DNA from: an uncultured Saprospiraceae bacterium
GTDB lineage: Bacteria > Bacteroidota > Bacteroidia > Chitinophagales > Saprospiraceae
Direction of reading: 5' to 3'
Length of the DNA stretch: 64,000 bases
Assembly: GCA_938002665.1 (NCBI GenBank)
Contig: CALLAE010000015.1
Span: 1-64,000 of the forward strand
Positions 9,878-19,707 of the stretch are shown here, in pieces. Under the pieces are notes generated by a model, which made no database searches, was not told where the DNA came from, and saw only the letters and a program-made list of their open reading frames with translations. The position numbers and the translations under genes were made by a program. Each line of letters begins with the position of its first letter. Position 1 is the stretch's first letter.

Positions 9878-11053
9878 ATGAACACCATACTGACAGTATT
9901 TAAAAAAGAACTAATAGATACTCTTCGAGATAGGAGGACTCTCATCACTGCTATCATCATGCCTGCGGTAGCGATACCTTTTCTGATGTATGGCATGACT
10001 TTCATGATGAAAACTATCATGGCTAAAGAAGAGGCTAAGAAATTAAAGTTAGCCCTGCTGGATGCGCCTTCTGATTTTATGTCTTCTATAGATACTTCTA
10101 AAATAATGCTGGTAGATGGTATGACAATGGAGACGGGTAGAGATGGTATCTTAAGTGATAGTCTGGATGCTATGATTGCTTTTATTGGCGATTTTGCTCA
10201 GCAGCAGACAGATCTCAAAACCACTAAAGTTAATATGTGGTATAAGTCCACCAATATGACTGTCAAAAGTAGGATGACAGATATCGTAGAAGCCTATGAA
10301 AAAACCCTTCTGGATGGGAGGATAGAGAAACTGGATATGTCAGCCTCTACGATAGACCCTCTGGATCTGACTCGCTATGATATTGCACCTAAGAAAGAAT
10401 TTTTAGGAAAGACAGCAGGCGGATTTTTGCCTTATATGTTTATCATCTTTTGTTTTATGGGCTGTATGTATCCAGCCTTAGACTTAGTGACAGGGGAGAA
10501 GGAAAGAGGCACTATAGAGACGCTACTGACTGTTCCCGCTTCTAGATTTAAGATTCTCATGGGTAAGGTTATGACCATATCTATTATGGGTCTTGCTGCA
10601 GCTATAATGGGGATAGTAGGAATGGTGGTAGGTGTCAAGTTGCTTCCTGATATGCCGGAAGATATGTTTGAAGTACTGAATAATATTGTGAGTACTAAGT
10701 TTGTACTGATGTTATTACTCATGCTGATACCTCTCTGCGTATTTTTTGGAGGAATTCTTTCTGCCATGGTCATAAGGGCTAGAAGTTTTAAGGAGGCACA
10801 GAGTATAGTATCTCCTTTTACTTTCATTATAATTCTTCCTGCCGCTATGGCCATGATACCTGGAATAGATATGAGCTGGAAGACAGCCCTGGTACCTATA
10901 CTTAATATAGCGCTGGCTACTAAAGAAATCATTGCGGGCACCATGGATAGTGGCATGTATATAGCCATAGTTTTGTCACTGGTTGTTCTGGCTGTGATAG
11001 CTGTACTGTTTAGCCATAATCAGTTCAGCAAGGAGGGGATGGTGCTTAAGTAG
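9878..11053 (+). CDS. ABC-2 type permease (NatB-like)
   Basis: 391 aa. The N-terminus FKKELIDTLRDRRTL and first membrane segment, a large extracytoplasmic domain (about 45-180) and five to six C-terminal membrane segments are typical of NatB-type ABC-2 permeases. The GEKERGTIETLLTVPASR motif at about 208-225 is the conserved cytoplasmic coupling segment. With the upstream ATPase it should form an exporter; sodium is the substrate of the founding NatAB system, but the substrate here is unknown. Confidence 0.9.
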   Translation: MNTILTVFKKELIDTLRDRRTLITAIIMPAVAIPFLMYGMTFMMKTIMAKEEAKKLKLALLDAPSDFMSSIDTSKIMLVDGMTMETGRDGILSDSLDAMIAFIGDFAQQQTDLKTTKVNMWYKSTNMTVKSRMTDIVEAYEKTLLDGRIEKLDMSASTIDPLDLTRYDIAPKKEFLGKTAGGFLPYMFIIFCFMGCMYPALDLVTGEKERGTIETLLTVPASRFKILMGKVMTISIMGLAAAIMGIVGMVVGVKLLPDMPEDMFEVLNNIVSTKFVLMLLLMLIPLCVFFGGILSAMVIRARSFKEAQSIVSPFTFIIILPAAMAMIPGIDMSWKTALVPILNIALATKEIIAGTMDSGMYIAIVLSLVVLAVIAVLFSHNQFSKEGMVLK

Positions 11054-11092
11054 CGTTTGCTGGAATAATGCATAGTTTCTAGGATTCCTTAT

Positions 11093-11100
11093 TAGTTTTG
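11093..11100 (+). promoter_or_regulatory. Candidate -7 promoter element
   Basis: TAGTTTTG fits TAnnTTTG and lies 19 bp before the start of the SH3 lipoprotein gene. A -33 element is not evident. Confidence 0.35.
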
Positions 11101-11119
11101 TTGCATAAAATGTGACAAT

Positions 11120-12232
11120 ATGCGCTTATGGACAGTCTTAGTTTTTTCTCTATTGTTAATTGTTGCTTGTAAGAATGATAGAGCCGCTACGGTAGCTCAA
11201 AAGGTGGCCACTCAGCAAGTAACAGAAACAGTAGAAATGTTACCTGAAGTCAGTCGAGAATTATATGCTTCATTAGACAGATTAAGAATCAGGTCTGACT
11301 CTTCTCTCAATGCTAAAACTGTAGTCACGATATCTGAAAGAGATACCCTTCTCTTTCTTAACCAAGCCTCAGTAGAGCGACTAGCAATGAAGCTGAGAGG
11401 ACAATACTATTACGAACCCTGGCTAAAAGTCAAGCACCCTAAGTCAAAGAAAGTAGGCTGGGTCTATGGTGGCGCAGTCAAGTATGACTCCTCAGTGCTC
11501 AAAGATAGTCTACGCAAGTCAGCTCCAGTTATGCAACAAATCTATTCTGATGATCTAGAATGGGAGGGGACGGTGCCTACGGCCTGGAGTACGGCAACTA
11601 TTTCTAATGCTGAAAATTTTAAAATCTTTTTGCTGAATTTCAAGGAGATGGTCCGTAATGATGAAGTGAATAAAATAGCGGACCTCATTCGGTTTCCAAT
11701 AAAAAACTTGGAGAATAGACAACAATTTAGAGATAACTATGCCCGTATTTTTTCTGAGCCGATGAAAGCCGCTGTGAGAAATCAACGTCTAGATAGGATT
11801 TTCAGGAATAGTGGTGGTGCATCTATAGGGGATGGGGAGATATGGTTTCATCAGATAGGAGAAGCTTACAAGATAGTAGCTATTAATTTTAAAGGTAGAG
11901 ACGACCTGAAAAATGAGCTGATGTTACGCCTGTCTAATACTTATCTGCCAAGTAATCAAGAGGGACAATTTTCATTGAAGGCATTTAAGATCAAAGAGTA
12001 TCTAGAACTCACTTTGAATCAGAAAGGCCTAGGTGGAGCGGATAGGACACAGAGCTTAGGCAAGTATACTTATGAAAGTAGCCAGAATGGTGCACATAGG
12101 TTTTTTCAGGAAACACAAGATAGTCTGAAAAGGAGCTTGTTGTTCAGGGAGAAAGAAGGCTTGCTAGAATTACAAGTGGTGGGAGGTGGAGAGCCTAGAC
12201 TAGAAGATATTCTTTTTATAGTGGGTAACTAA
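11120..12232 (+). CDS. Lipoprotein with bacterial SH3 domain
   Basis: 370 aa. Lipobox LLLIVAC puts the acylated Cys at residue 17. Residues about 50-120 look like a bacterial SH3 domain (LRIRSDSSLNAKTVVTI at the start, KVGWVYGGAVKYD at the end). The C-terminal 240 residues are not recognised; they contain a helical stretch with FKEMVRNDEVNKIADLIRFP. SH3b domains usually bind peptidoglycan or protein ligands, so an envelope role is inferred. The last 4 bp overlap the convergent murI gene, with interlocking stop codons. Confidence 0.75.
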   Translation: MRLWTVLVFSLLLIVACKNDRAATVAQKVATQQVTETVEMLPEVSRELYASLDRLRIRSDSSLNAKTVVTISERDTLLFLNQASVERLAMKLRGQYYYEPWLKVKHPKSKKVGWVYGGAVKYDSSVLKDSLRKSAPVMQQIYSDDLEWEGTVPTAWSTATISNAENFKIFLLNFKEMVRNDEVNKIADLIRFPIKNLENRQQFRDNYARIFSEPMKAAVRNQRLDRIFRNSGGASIGDGEIWFHQIGEAYKIVAINFKGRDDLKNELMLRLSNTYLPSNQEGQFSLKAFKIKEYLELTLNQKGLGGADRTQSLGKYTYESSQNGAHRFFQETQDSLKRSLLFREKEGLLELQVVGGGEPRLEDILFIVGN

Positions 12233-12993
12233 CTTATACTGCTATAGAAGTCTAGGAACTTTTGGTAAGGTTTTGTTTTTGATTTCTTGCCAGATTTGTA
12301 GAAGCTTAGTTTTAGTTTTAGTTTTTCCTTTTTTGGAAGCAGAGCCAGCATCCTGCTGATGGTTCCTTTGTTGCCGTCTATAATAGCAATATGTGACGGG
12401 ATGAGTTCTTGAATAACTGATCTATAGTACAAGAAATGTGTACAGCCCAGTACCACAGAACTATAGTGTTCCCAGGCTACAGTCTCCATTTTTCTCTTTA
12501 GGTATTTTCTGACTGACTTAGAGTCCATCTTCATGTCTTCAGCGTAGCGTACTAATTTTTGTAGTGAGAGGAGGTCCACTTTGTCAGATGCTTTGAGATC
12601 GGCTATGAGGTCTATGAGTTTCTGCTCTTTGAGGGTGAGCTTAGTGGCGCAGACTAAGATTCTATTTTGTTTGGTTTTGCCTTTTGAGCGCTCAGCGGCG
12701 GGCTTGACAGCGGGCTCCATTCCTATGATAGGAAACTCGTACTTTTTTCTTAAGGACTTTATGGCAACACTGGTGGCTGTATTGCAAGCCACTACCAGAA
12801 GGTCTATATTTTTTTCAGAAAGAAACTCTGCTGCAGATAGTACTAGTTCAGAGATTTCCTTTTTCTTTTTTGTACCATAGGGTACATTTTTCGTGTCAGC
12901 GTAGTATATGTAATGTGCATGTGGATAGACTTTAATGGCTTCGTGTAGGACAGTAAGGCCGCCTATTCCAGAGTCAAAAAATCCTATCCTCAT
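12229..12993 (-). CDS. murI: Glutamate racemase
   Basis: 254 aa cytoplasmic enzyme that converts L-glutamate to D-glutamate for peptidoglycan. The family landmarks are present: FFDSGIGGLT at the N-terminus, YYADTKNVPYG, catalytic Cys70 in VVACNTATS and catalytic Cys184 in VLGCTHFLYY. The C-terminus is lysine-rich. It is single in its strand and converges on the SH3 lipoprotein gene with a 4-bp overlap. Confidence 0.93.
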   Translation of the reverse strand: MRIGFFDSGIGGLTVLHEAIKVYPHAHYIYYADTKNVPYGTKKKKEISELVLSAAEFLSEKNIDLLVVACNTATSVAIKSLRKKYEFPIIGMEPAVKPAAERSKGKTKQNRILVCATKLTLKEQKLIDLIADLKASDKVDLLSLQKLVRYAEDMKMDSKSVRKYLKRKMETVAWEHYSSVVLGCTHFLYYRSVIQELIPSHIAIIDGNKGTISRMLALLPKKEKLKLKLSFYKSGKKSKTKPYQKFLDFYSSIS

Positions 12994-13095
12994 GAATATT
13001 GTTGCTTTTTGAAAATTAAAAGTTGGCTCTAATCTAAATTAAATCGTTCAGTAATATTTTCTACTTTCATAATTATAATTAAAACTGCACCACTC

Positions 13096-14193
13096 ATGAG
13101 GCTTTCCATCTGTCTAGGAATCTTTTTATATGTTTTTATTTCAGCTTGCTCTAGCCCTCAAAAGAGTTTTGATAAGGGGGATTATGAGAAAGCTTATAAG
13201 AGTGCTCTGAAGAATATAAAGAAAGGAAAGAAGAGCAGAAAGGATAAAGTCCTTCTTAATAAGTCTTTCAATGAGCTTGTGAAGCAAAAATCTAATGAGG
13301 CTGAAAGATATCTGAGAAGTAATGATTTAGGGGATTGGGAGATGGCTTATCTGGAGTATGATGATTTACTAGATCTCTATTATGATGGTAAAGTACAGCT
13401 AGATAATAGTCATGATGCTAGATTAGCAATTATACAAAGAGAGCAGGATACCCTAGGGGTGGATATCGCCCGTAACTATTACGAACTGGGTAGCATGAGT
13501 ATGGATGGTTATTATGAGGAATATAATAAAGCCTATGCGCAGGATGCTTTTTTATATTATGAGAAGACAGCCCTTTATGACGCTGATTATCCCGCTATAG
13601 ATTCTCTGCGGGAAGATGCTTTCGATCTTGCAGTGGTGAATGTCCTAGTAGAAGTAAATGCACCCTTCGAAAGAATCTACGAATGGGAGATAGATAGACG
13701 CTTTTCGGATATAGAAAGAGAGAGTGAGGGCTTTTATGAGATTAGTTATGAGCGCAATCTAACTAATGTAGACTGTACACTAGAAGTAGATTTTTCCAGT
13801 ATAGATTCTTATGCGAGTGAAGATAGATCTGCTCAGAGATTTTCTGAGGAGATAGAAGACGGATATGAGACTAGGGTAGATACTTCAGGAAACTCTACCA
13901 GGGTGCCTCTTTATAGAACTGTGACTGGAGAAGTGACAACTATTAGAGAGATACTGACTTATAGATGGCGGGTAGCAGTAAGTGTATTTGGGTCGAGGGA
14001 TTTTTGCGATTTCAGGAATAGGAATTTTGAGACACAAGAGGAAACCTTTCGAGAAAGGTATGAGATCAGCGGTGATAGAAGAGCTATTCCTAGTGGCTAT
14101 GAGAGTAGCCGAGGTGACTTTGATGATGAGGATGATATAGTGGATGAGATGATAGATGACCTCTATCGTGAGATTTCTAACTACTATTTTTAG
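13096..14193 (+). CDS. Acidic lipoprotein of unknown function
   Basis: 365 aa. Lipobox FISAC gives a predicted lipoprotein. Residues about 25-100 are helical and TPR-like (KGDYEKAYKSALKNIKKGKK), continuing to about 190 with tyrosine-rich repeats. The second half is predicted beta-rich and very acidic, with Asp/Glu and Arg clusters near the C-terminus. No family is recognised. It stands alone, with an imperfect hairpin after its stop. Confidence 0.65.
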   Translation: MRLSICLGIFLYVFISACSSPQKSFDKGDYEKAYKSALKNIKKGKKSRKDKVLLNKSFNELVKQKSNEAERYLRSNDLGDWEMAYLEYDDLLDLYYDGKVQLDNSHDARLAIIQREQDTLGVDIARNYYELGSMSMDGYYEEYNKAYAQDAFLYYEKTALYDADYPAIDSLREDAFDLAVVNVLVEVNAPFERIYEWEIDRRFSDIERESEGFYEISYERNLTNVDCTLEVDFSSIDSYASEDRSAQRFSEEIEDGYETRVDTSGNSTRVPLYRTVTGEVTTIREILTYRWRVAVSVFGSRDFCDFRNRNFETQEETFRERYEISGDRRAIPSGYESSRGDFDDEDDIVDEMIDDLYREISNYYF

Positions 14194-14211
14194 CTATAGG
14201 CGTAAACGAAT

Positions 14212-14239
14212 GAAGCACCGCCATTTCTGACAGTGCTTC
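14212..14239 (+). terminator. Possible weak terminator hairpin
   Basis: GAAGCAC (14212-14218) pairs with GTGCTTC (14233-14239) across a 14-base loop, 19 bp past the preceding stop. Only a short T run follows. The rest of 14240-14464 is AT-rich with no gene seen. Confidence 0.35.
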
Positions 14240-14464
14240 TCCACTTTTAATACCCTTAATTAAAAATAAATTGAGAAAATTAAAATAACATCCTTAAATA
14301 TTAGTAACACAAATCTATTCTATACCTAGAGTTGTTTTGACATTTGAAACACTACTCGCAGTCTACTTGTAGACTACACATGCTCTACATTAAATTATAT
14401 TATTATATTTAAATACTTGACAGTCAAAGTATTATGTATTAAAAGTTAATGCAACCTTAGGTTT

Positions 14465-15904
14465 TCATAACCGAAATTGTAGTGCTAATCCTAGCCCAAG
14501 CCTTGAATTTGCTTGTTGTACTTTATTACTGCTCTGGTTGATGTTGGAAAGATTATGCTTAAAACTAGTATAAGCCATAACACCTAGACGGTCAGTCAAG
14601 TTGTATCCAATGTTTAGTCCACCAGTCAAAGAGCTGGAAATTCTAGATTTGAAATAGTCTGGCTGTGCCACAGGTGTAAAACTGGAATCAAGTAACATCC
14701 CTTCAAAATCATAATGTAGATTGTAGATCCCACCTAGGTCAATTCCGTAAGTGAACTTGCCAAAGTCAGATTGATAGCCAATCAGTAGTGGAATACCGAC
14801 TGTTCTGTAAGTATTCCATACTTTCCATATTTTATTTTCTTGTATTTGGACTGGGGCATCTCCGTAAATATAGATGGTTGTATCAGACTGTGTGATCACC
14901 TCCAGTAACTGATTGGGACGAATTTCAGTACGTTCTATAGTTTCTCTTCGGTCAAATCTTTCTCTTATCGCACTAAGCTCTACACCTGTTTTTAAATAGA
15001 GTCCACTTCTAGTAAGAAATTTTAATCTTAGCCCTGCTCTATATCCTTCTAATTGGGTCTGTGTAGCATCGCGCTCTTCTTTGTATTCTAAGTTTTCAGA
15101 AGTGGCAGAGAACCGATTATTAACGTAGTCTACTGAACTATATATTTCAGCATATAGCGGATGGATTTTTTTTCTGTGGTCGTAGCATTGTATTTTATCA
15201 TTTCTGAGAATGGCAGGATGCTGATAATCTAGGTATGCAGGTTCATTGATTACAATAGAAGCAATAGAGTTTAGTACACTTTTCTGAGCTATTGCAGTCT
15301 GCTTGATTTGCTCTCCACTATTTTGTTTTATTGTCTTTGTAGTCCTTGCAGTAGAAGTATTATGTTCAACAGGTAGCGGCTTACCTATAAGGGATGTTGT
15401 TACTGTTTTTTGCTCTGAAGAATTGTTAGTGTTGACAGAGCTTGCCTTTCTGATTGTTGTAGAGGAACTGTTCGATTTTAAGTTAGTCGATTGGCTTAGT
15501 GTTTTATTCTTGTTTCCTTTTAATGTTGTCTTGCTGTAATCAGAGTTTTTTCTCGTAGTAGTTATTTGATTTATATTGTTATTGGACTTCTCTTCGAGAA
15601 CTTCTGATATATCTTTGTTTGTTACAGGTTGTGCTTCTGCTTGTGGAATATTTTTAGTTACACTAGTGTTCTGTTCTGAAATATATTCTGAGCTTAGGCC
15701 AGAATCAGAATTCATGTTGCTCAGATACAATGACACAACTATACCCACAATTACAATTAGAGAAAGAAGCTTTACACTATTGAGCCAGCCTGCTTTTCTG
15801 CGTTGGGTTTTGTTAATGGCTGCCCATAGCTGGTCTTTATCGATCTCTGTTTTGTGATCGTACAGCGAATCTTTAAATAACTGATCTAAACGGTCTTGAT
15901 CCAT
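14465..15904 (-). CDS. Anti-sigma-like inner-membrane segment fused to an outer-membrane beta-barrel
   Basis: 479 aa. The first 40 residues are soluble and charged like Bacteroidota anti-sigma N-termini (DQLFKDSLYDHKTEID, QLWAAINKTQRRK). A membrane helix follows (about 44-62, LLSLIVIVGIVVSLYL). Residues 63-225 are a Ser/Thr/Asn/Lys-rich low-complexity linker. Residues about 240-479 have the alternating pattern and terminal aromatic-rich strand (LGLALQFRL) of an outer-membrane beta-barrel. The start overlaps the sigma factor gene by 19 bp, so translation is probably coupled. Inferred role: signal relay from outer membrane to the sigma factor. The anti-sigma assignment rests on context and topology, not on a recognised domain. 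Confidence 0.7.
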   Translation of the reverse strand: MDQDRLDQLFKDSLYDHKTEIDKDQLWAAINKTQRRKAGWLNSVKLLSLIVIVGIVVSLYLSNMNSDSGLSSEYISEQNTSVTKNIPQAEAQPVTNKDISEVLEEKSNNNINQITTTRKNSDYSKTTLKGNKNKTLSQSTNLKSNSSSTTIRKASSVNTNNSSEQKTVTTSLIGKPLPVEHNTSTARTTKTIKQNSGEQIKQTAIAQKSVLNSIASIVINEPAYLDYQHPAILRNDKIQCYDHRKKIHPLYAEIYSSVDYVNNRFSATSENLEYKEERDATQTQLEGYRAGLRLKFLTRSGLYLKTGVELSAIRERFDRRETIERTEIRPNQLLEVITQSDTTIYIYGDAPVQIQENKIWKVWNTYRTVGIPLLIGYQSDFGKFTYGIDLGGIYNLHYDFEGMLLDSSFTPVAQPDYFKSRISSSLTGGLNIGYNLTDRLGVMAYTSFKHNLSNINQSSNKVQQANSRLGLGLALQFRL

Positions 15905-16452
15905 TGGTCACTATTTTTTAACGCTTGTAATTTTTTTCTTAAAATCTGTTTAGCTCTAGAAAGATTAGAGCGGGAGGATACGGCTTCTATGTTTAGCATT
16001 TCTCCTATTTCCTTGTGACTGTAGCCTTCTATAACCGATAGGTTAAATACTTGTCTGTATCCATCTGGTAAGGATTGTACTACCTTCATTAGGTCATCAT
16101 GGCCCATCTTTGCCATCACATCTGCAGAAACAGCAGGTCTATTATTGATATCAACAGTCAAAGTTGAGACCTCTAAGTTTTTTTTCCTTAGAGATCTCAA
16201 AGCAACATTTACAGTGATTTTTCTCATCCAGGTTGACAATGCCCCTTTATTAGGATCATAAGTCTTGAAGGACTTAAATACTTTAATAAAGGTTTCTTGT
16301 AAGACATCCTGTGACTTAGTCTCGTCTCCTGTATACCTTAAGGCTACAGAATATAAAAGCTCAGAATAGTTATCCACTAGCGCGCGCTGGCAAGACGCTT
16401 GTCCTTGTCGACAACCTGAGATGATTTCTTCTGTTGTAAATTGCTTTTTCAA
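15886..16452 (-). CDS. ECF-type RNA polymerase sigma factor
   Basis: 188 aa, the normal size for a group 4 sigma factor. Region 2 (about 20-95) has SELLYSVALRYTGDETKSQDVLQETF and the -10 recognition segment ending STWMRKITVNVALRSLR, here quoted as LSTWMRKITVN. Region 4 (about 125-180) has LPDGYRQVFNLSVIEGYSHKEIGEML, quoted as YRQVFNLSVIEGYSHKEIG, a helix-turn-helix. It starts 20 bp after the large lipoprotein gene and overlaps the downstream anti-sigma/barrel gene by 19 bp, so the three genes form one operon. Confidence 0.93.
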   Translation of the reverse strand: MKKQFTTEEIISGCRQGQASCQRALVDNYSELLYSVALRYTGDETKSQDVLQETFIKVFKSFKTYDPNKGALSTWMRKITVNVALRSLRKKNLEVSTLTVDINNRPAVSADVMAKMGHDDLMKVVQSLPDGYRQVFNLSVIEGYSHKEIGEMLNIEAVSSRSNLSRAKQILRKKLQALKNSDQWIKTV

Positions 16453-16472
16453 CTTTTGATGCTTGCTCTTTA

Positions 16473-19442
16473 TTATTGTTTTAGTCCTATCAATATTTCG
16501 ACCCAGTCATCGCAGCCAATTATCTCGAAAGGATCAGATAAAAAGGTATCGGGATTTATGTCGCTATCAAAGGCAGCATTAGGATCGTCTGGGTCCATGT
16601 ATGGAAGTAGTTCATAACCGTCTGGAACTTCTATTCCTATCTGATATTCTCCTTCCTGCAAAGTAAAGTTGTAAGCGCCATTAGCATTTGTGGTGGTAGT
16701 TTCTAATAGGTTCCCACTACTATCGTACAAGCTTACAGTGACGCCTTGTAAGGTTCTTTCTAATGGAAAATCATAAATATTATCATTTCCTATTATCGTA
16801 TCCACCCATACTGTTCCTTGTACAGCAGCTTCTGGAAAGCCGAAGAAGTCTACCGTAAATTCACCCGTGCAACCAGAGCTGTCTGTAATCGTTATAGTAT
16901 AAGTACCCGGTGCTGGTACATCAAAATATTGTCCTACCTGCCCATCCTCCCATGCTATCTCAAAATCTCCATTAGAAATACAATCCGCTTCTATAGAGCC
17001 TATGTAGTTTGGACCTTCGCAGTCAACAAAAGAGGCTATGTTACAGTCTAATCCAGAATTCTCTATATTAAAATCTTCTTCACAGATGAGATCTCCTTGT
17101 TCGTTTATAAGTCTGTAGCTATAGGCTCCTTCTTGCAAATCTTCTACGGCAACCCATGGAAAAAAATCAATAGAGCCAAAGATCTCACCATCATTATATG
17201 TCTCAAGAATATAGCCATCCCACTCAAGAGAATCTGTAGTGCCTATATTCAAAGAATAACTACCATTGCTATTTCCACAAGATGCATTTCTGACTGTTGC
17301 TGGATTGCAATCTATATTTCCATCCCAGAACAAGCCCGCGTCATAGCTATACTCTGAGGTGCCATCTACTGTAAATAGGACAGTGTTACCGTCAGTATCC
17401 ACATCACTGTCTATAGCTGTATTTGTGCCTTGTCCTTGACTAACAAAAACATACCCAGTAGGTCTACTAAAGTTGAGCTGGTAGTCTCCTGCTTCAGCTC
17501 TGAAAGAATAATATCCATCACCAGGACTGGTAGCGACAGATTCTGTAGCTACCCCATCTCTATGTAAAGTAACTCTAGAGAAATTAGGCGGAGTCTGTCC
17601 TTGATCTAAATCATCTCTGATGCCGTCATTGTTGGAATCGTTCCATACATAACCTGAAATAAGAGACTCATTTAATACTTGGTCTAACTGTACTCTGAAA
17701 GAGCCCATGATTTCTATCGGCTCTCCATTAGGTGACTCTAATGAGCCCATAAATTCCCCTTCTATATAGTTGCCTTCATTAGGCTCGTAAGGATCATATA
17801 TAGTGCAAGTCACAAGATCACATGCAGATTCTGATGGATTAGTATTTCCACAGACACCTGAGAGTCCTGAAGCAGCCTGTCCAGCAGCAATTCTTTTGAC
17901 GACAACATCTCCTGCCTGGGGGTTGTCTAGTAGTAAAGTCACATTATCGTTTTGGGCATTAGAATCTAAAATTCTCAGTTGACTATTTATGAGTCTTGCT
18001 TCTGGAGTTACTAAGAAAAGTTCTACACCAGAATTCATTTTGTACTTAATATACTCATCTAAATCTCCTTCACAAATTTCTATATCACCAGTGCTAAGGC
18101 TAAGCTCGAAGTCAGTAAAGATTTGCCATTCTGATTTGCTATTTGTTTCAGTATTATAACCTAGGACAGATACTTTTCCTTCATCACAGAAAGGAAGGTT
18201 AAATTCGAATAATCCCTCATCATTTACTTCTGCTACAAACTGAACACCTGTAGTAAAGGAGAGTAAGGCATAGCCATTAGAAGCTGGCTGACCATCACAG
18301 ATCAGTCTACCTGTCACCTCAAGGAAATTTTCCGTTTCTACAATTATATCTCCCAGATCTGTATCATCACTGAGTGGGCCTATCTCACTCGCGTAGATCG
18401 TTCCATTGCATTCATCTTTAGCAATAAGTTTTAGTGGCGTATCTTTTGGAACTTTGCCTGAGAATCTTCCATTAGCAGATGTCCATCCTGATCGTGTATT
18501 AGCTCTGTCTAGGTCTGTGATACAGATTTTTACTCCTGAGAGGTTTATACCATCCTTAGTGGCTAGTCTTCCTGTGACATGGATAATAGGGAAGGGAGCA
18601 TCGCAATTCCAAAAGGAAAAATGGCTCACTTCTGCAACATAAGTATCGCCCACTAACTTGGCTAGGCCTTCTTCTTTCCAGTAGGCTCTGTCTTCATCAA
18701 AAGACCAAGTCTTAATTGTCTCTGCAGCGTTCTCTTTAAGTTCTTGGGGCAGTGGAAATTCTATTGTTGCAAGTTTTGGGAGGACATTGGAATCTAAGGT
18801 GTCATTTGCTAATTGAATATCGTTTCCATTAGCATCTCTTATTTCTACTACAACCATTCCGTATGTAGCTAATTGGACCAGTGCTTCGTCTGTATCTATA
18901 GCTCTTAAGTCTCCTGGCATTTCTTCTGTGAGAGCTGTTCCTGTCGGATCATACCAGTAAGCATAGACTGTAAAAGTTTCTTCAGGACTAAGAAAAGCAG
19001 CTGGTGGGAAAGTTACCTTTGCTCCTCCATTGAGGATAACTGTTCCTCCCGAGGAGTTTGTGACTTCTCCTACCTCAATTTCTTTTACCATCGTCACTCT
19101 GACAAATGCGTTGTCACCTAGCTGTGGATAGAACCACTTGTAGTTTTTAAAGTATCCTTCTTGTTTAAATTTGAGTAAGCCTCCGTCATAGACAGCAGGA
19201 GCATCTTCTATTTTGAAATAACCATTTTCGTCAGTTTTAAGAAAATCGCCTTTGTACTGTACAGAAACATCTGCTAGCGCATTTCCCTCTTGGTCAGTGA
19301 CTAAGCCGGAAACACTAGATTCGATAACTTCTATCGGTCCTACTGTAACTTCGGTAGTTTCTGAGCTTATGACATCCTTCTGGCAGCTGTAGCATAATAG
19401 GGCAATTGAGGCTAGGAGGTATATATGTTTGATCTTCATCAT
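16473..19442 (-). CDS. Large lipoprotein with carboxypeptidase-regulatory-like and SdrD B-like repeats
   Basis: 989 aa. Lipobox LLCYSC gives a predicted lipoprotein, probably surface-exposed. Residues about 40-125 are a carboxypeptidase-regulatory-like beta-sandwich (VSGLVTDQEGNALADVSVQY). Related units lie near 290-370 and 375-460. Residues about 595-690 (GYVWNDSNNDGIRDDLDQGQ) and about 890-985 (GTVWVDTIIGNDNIYD) are SdrD B-like modules, with a SprB-like unit between (about 815-870). First gene of the operon with the ECF sigma factor; a reading frame of this kind ahead of a sigma factor suggests it is either a regulated product or part of the sensing system. No enzyme motif seen. Confidence 0.8.
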   Translation of the reverse strand: MMKIKHIYLLASIALLCYSCQKDVISSETTEVTVGPIEVIESSVSGLVTDQEGNALADVSVQYKGDFLKTDENGYFKIEDAPAVYDGGLLKFKQEGYFKNYKWFYPQLGDNAFVRVTMVKEIEVGEVTNSSGGTVILNGGAKVTFPPAAFLSPEETFTVYAYWYDPTGTALTEEMPGDLRAIDTDEALVQLATYGMVVVEIRDANGNDIQLANDTLDSNVLPKLATIEFPLPQELKENAAETIKTWSFDEDRAYWKEEGLAKLVGDTYVAEVSHFSFWNCDAPFPIIHVTGRLATKDGINLSGVKICITDLDRANTRSGWTSANGRFSGKVPKDTPLKLIAKDECNGTIYASEIGPLSDDTDLGDIIVETENFLEVTGRLICDGQPASNGYALLSFTTGVQFVAEVNDEGLFEFNLPFCDEGKVSVLGYNTETNSKSEWQIFTDFELSLSTGDIEICEGDLDEYIKYKMNSGVELFLVTPEARLINSQLRILDSNAQNDNVTLLLDNPQAGDVVVKRIAAGQAASGLSGVCGNTNPSESACDLVTCTIYDPYEPNEGNYIEGEFMGSLESPNGEPIEIMGSFRVQLDQVLNESLISGYVWNDSNNDGIRDDLDQGQTPPNFSRVTLHRDGVATESVATSPGDGYYSFRAEAGDYQLNFSRPTGYVFVSQGQGTNTAIDSDVDTDGNTVLFTVDGTSEYSYDAGLFWDGNIDCNPATVRNASCGNSNGSYSLNIGTTDSLEWDGYILETYNDGEIFGSIDFFPWVAVEDLQEGAYSYRLINEQGDLICEEDFNIENSGLDCNIASFVDCEGPNYIGSIEADCISNGDFEIAWEDGQVGQYFDVPAPGTYTITITDSSGCTGEFTVDFFGFPEAAVQGTVWVDTIIGNDNIYDFPLERTLQGVTVSLYDSSGNLLETTTTNANGAYNFTLQEGEYQIGIEVPDGYELLPYMDPDDPNAAFDSDINPDTFLSDPFEIIGCDDWVEILIGLKQ

Positions 19443-19707
19443 ATTAATTATCTATTTAAGTCTCATTAAGAGAGTATCGTGTTCTGTATTGTAAGCTAGC
19501 AGACTCATACACTTACAGATATACCATACCATGAATATATGTTGCGTCTCCATGACATTTAGTTGCTCCAGTCACTGAGTAAAAATTATTTATTTCAAAA
19601 TTGTGATATAAATACAATATAAATATGGCATTTGTAATAATATATAGTATATTATATTACACTGGGGCAGTATTACAATATTTATTCACAATTAAAACCA
19701 TAGAATT

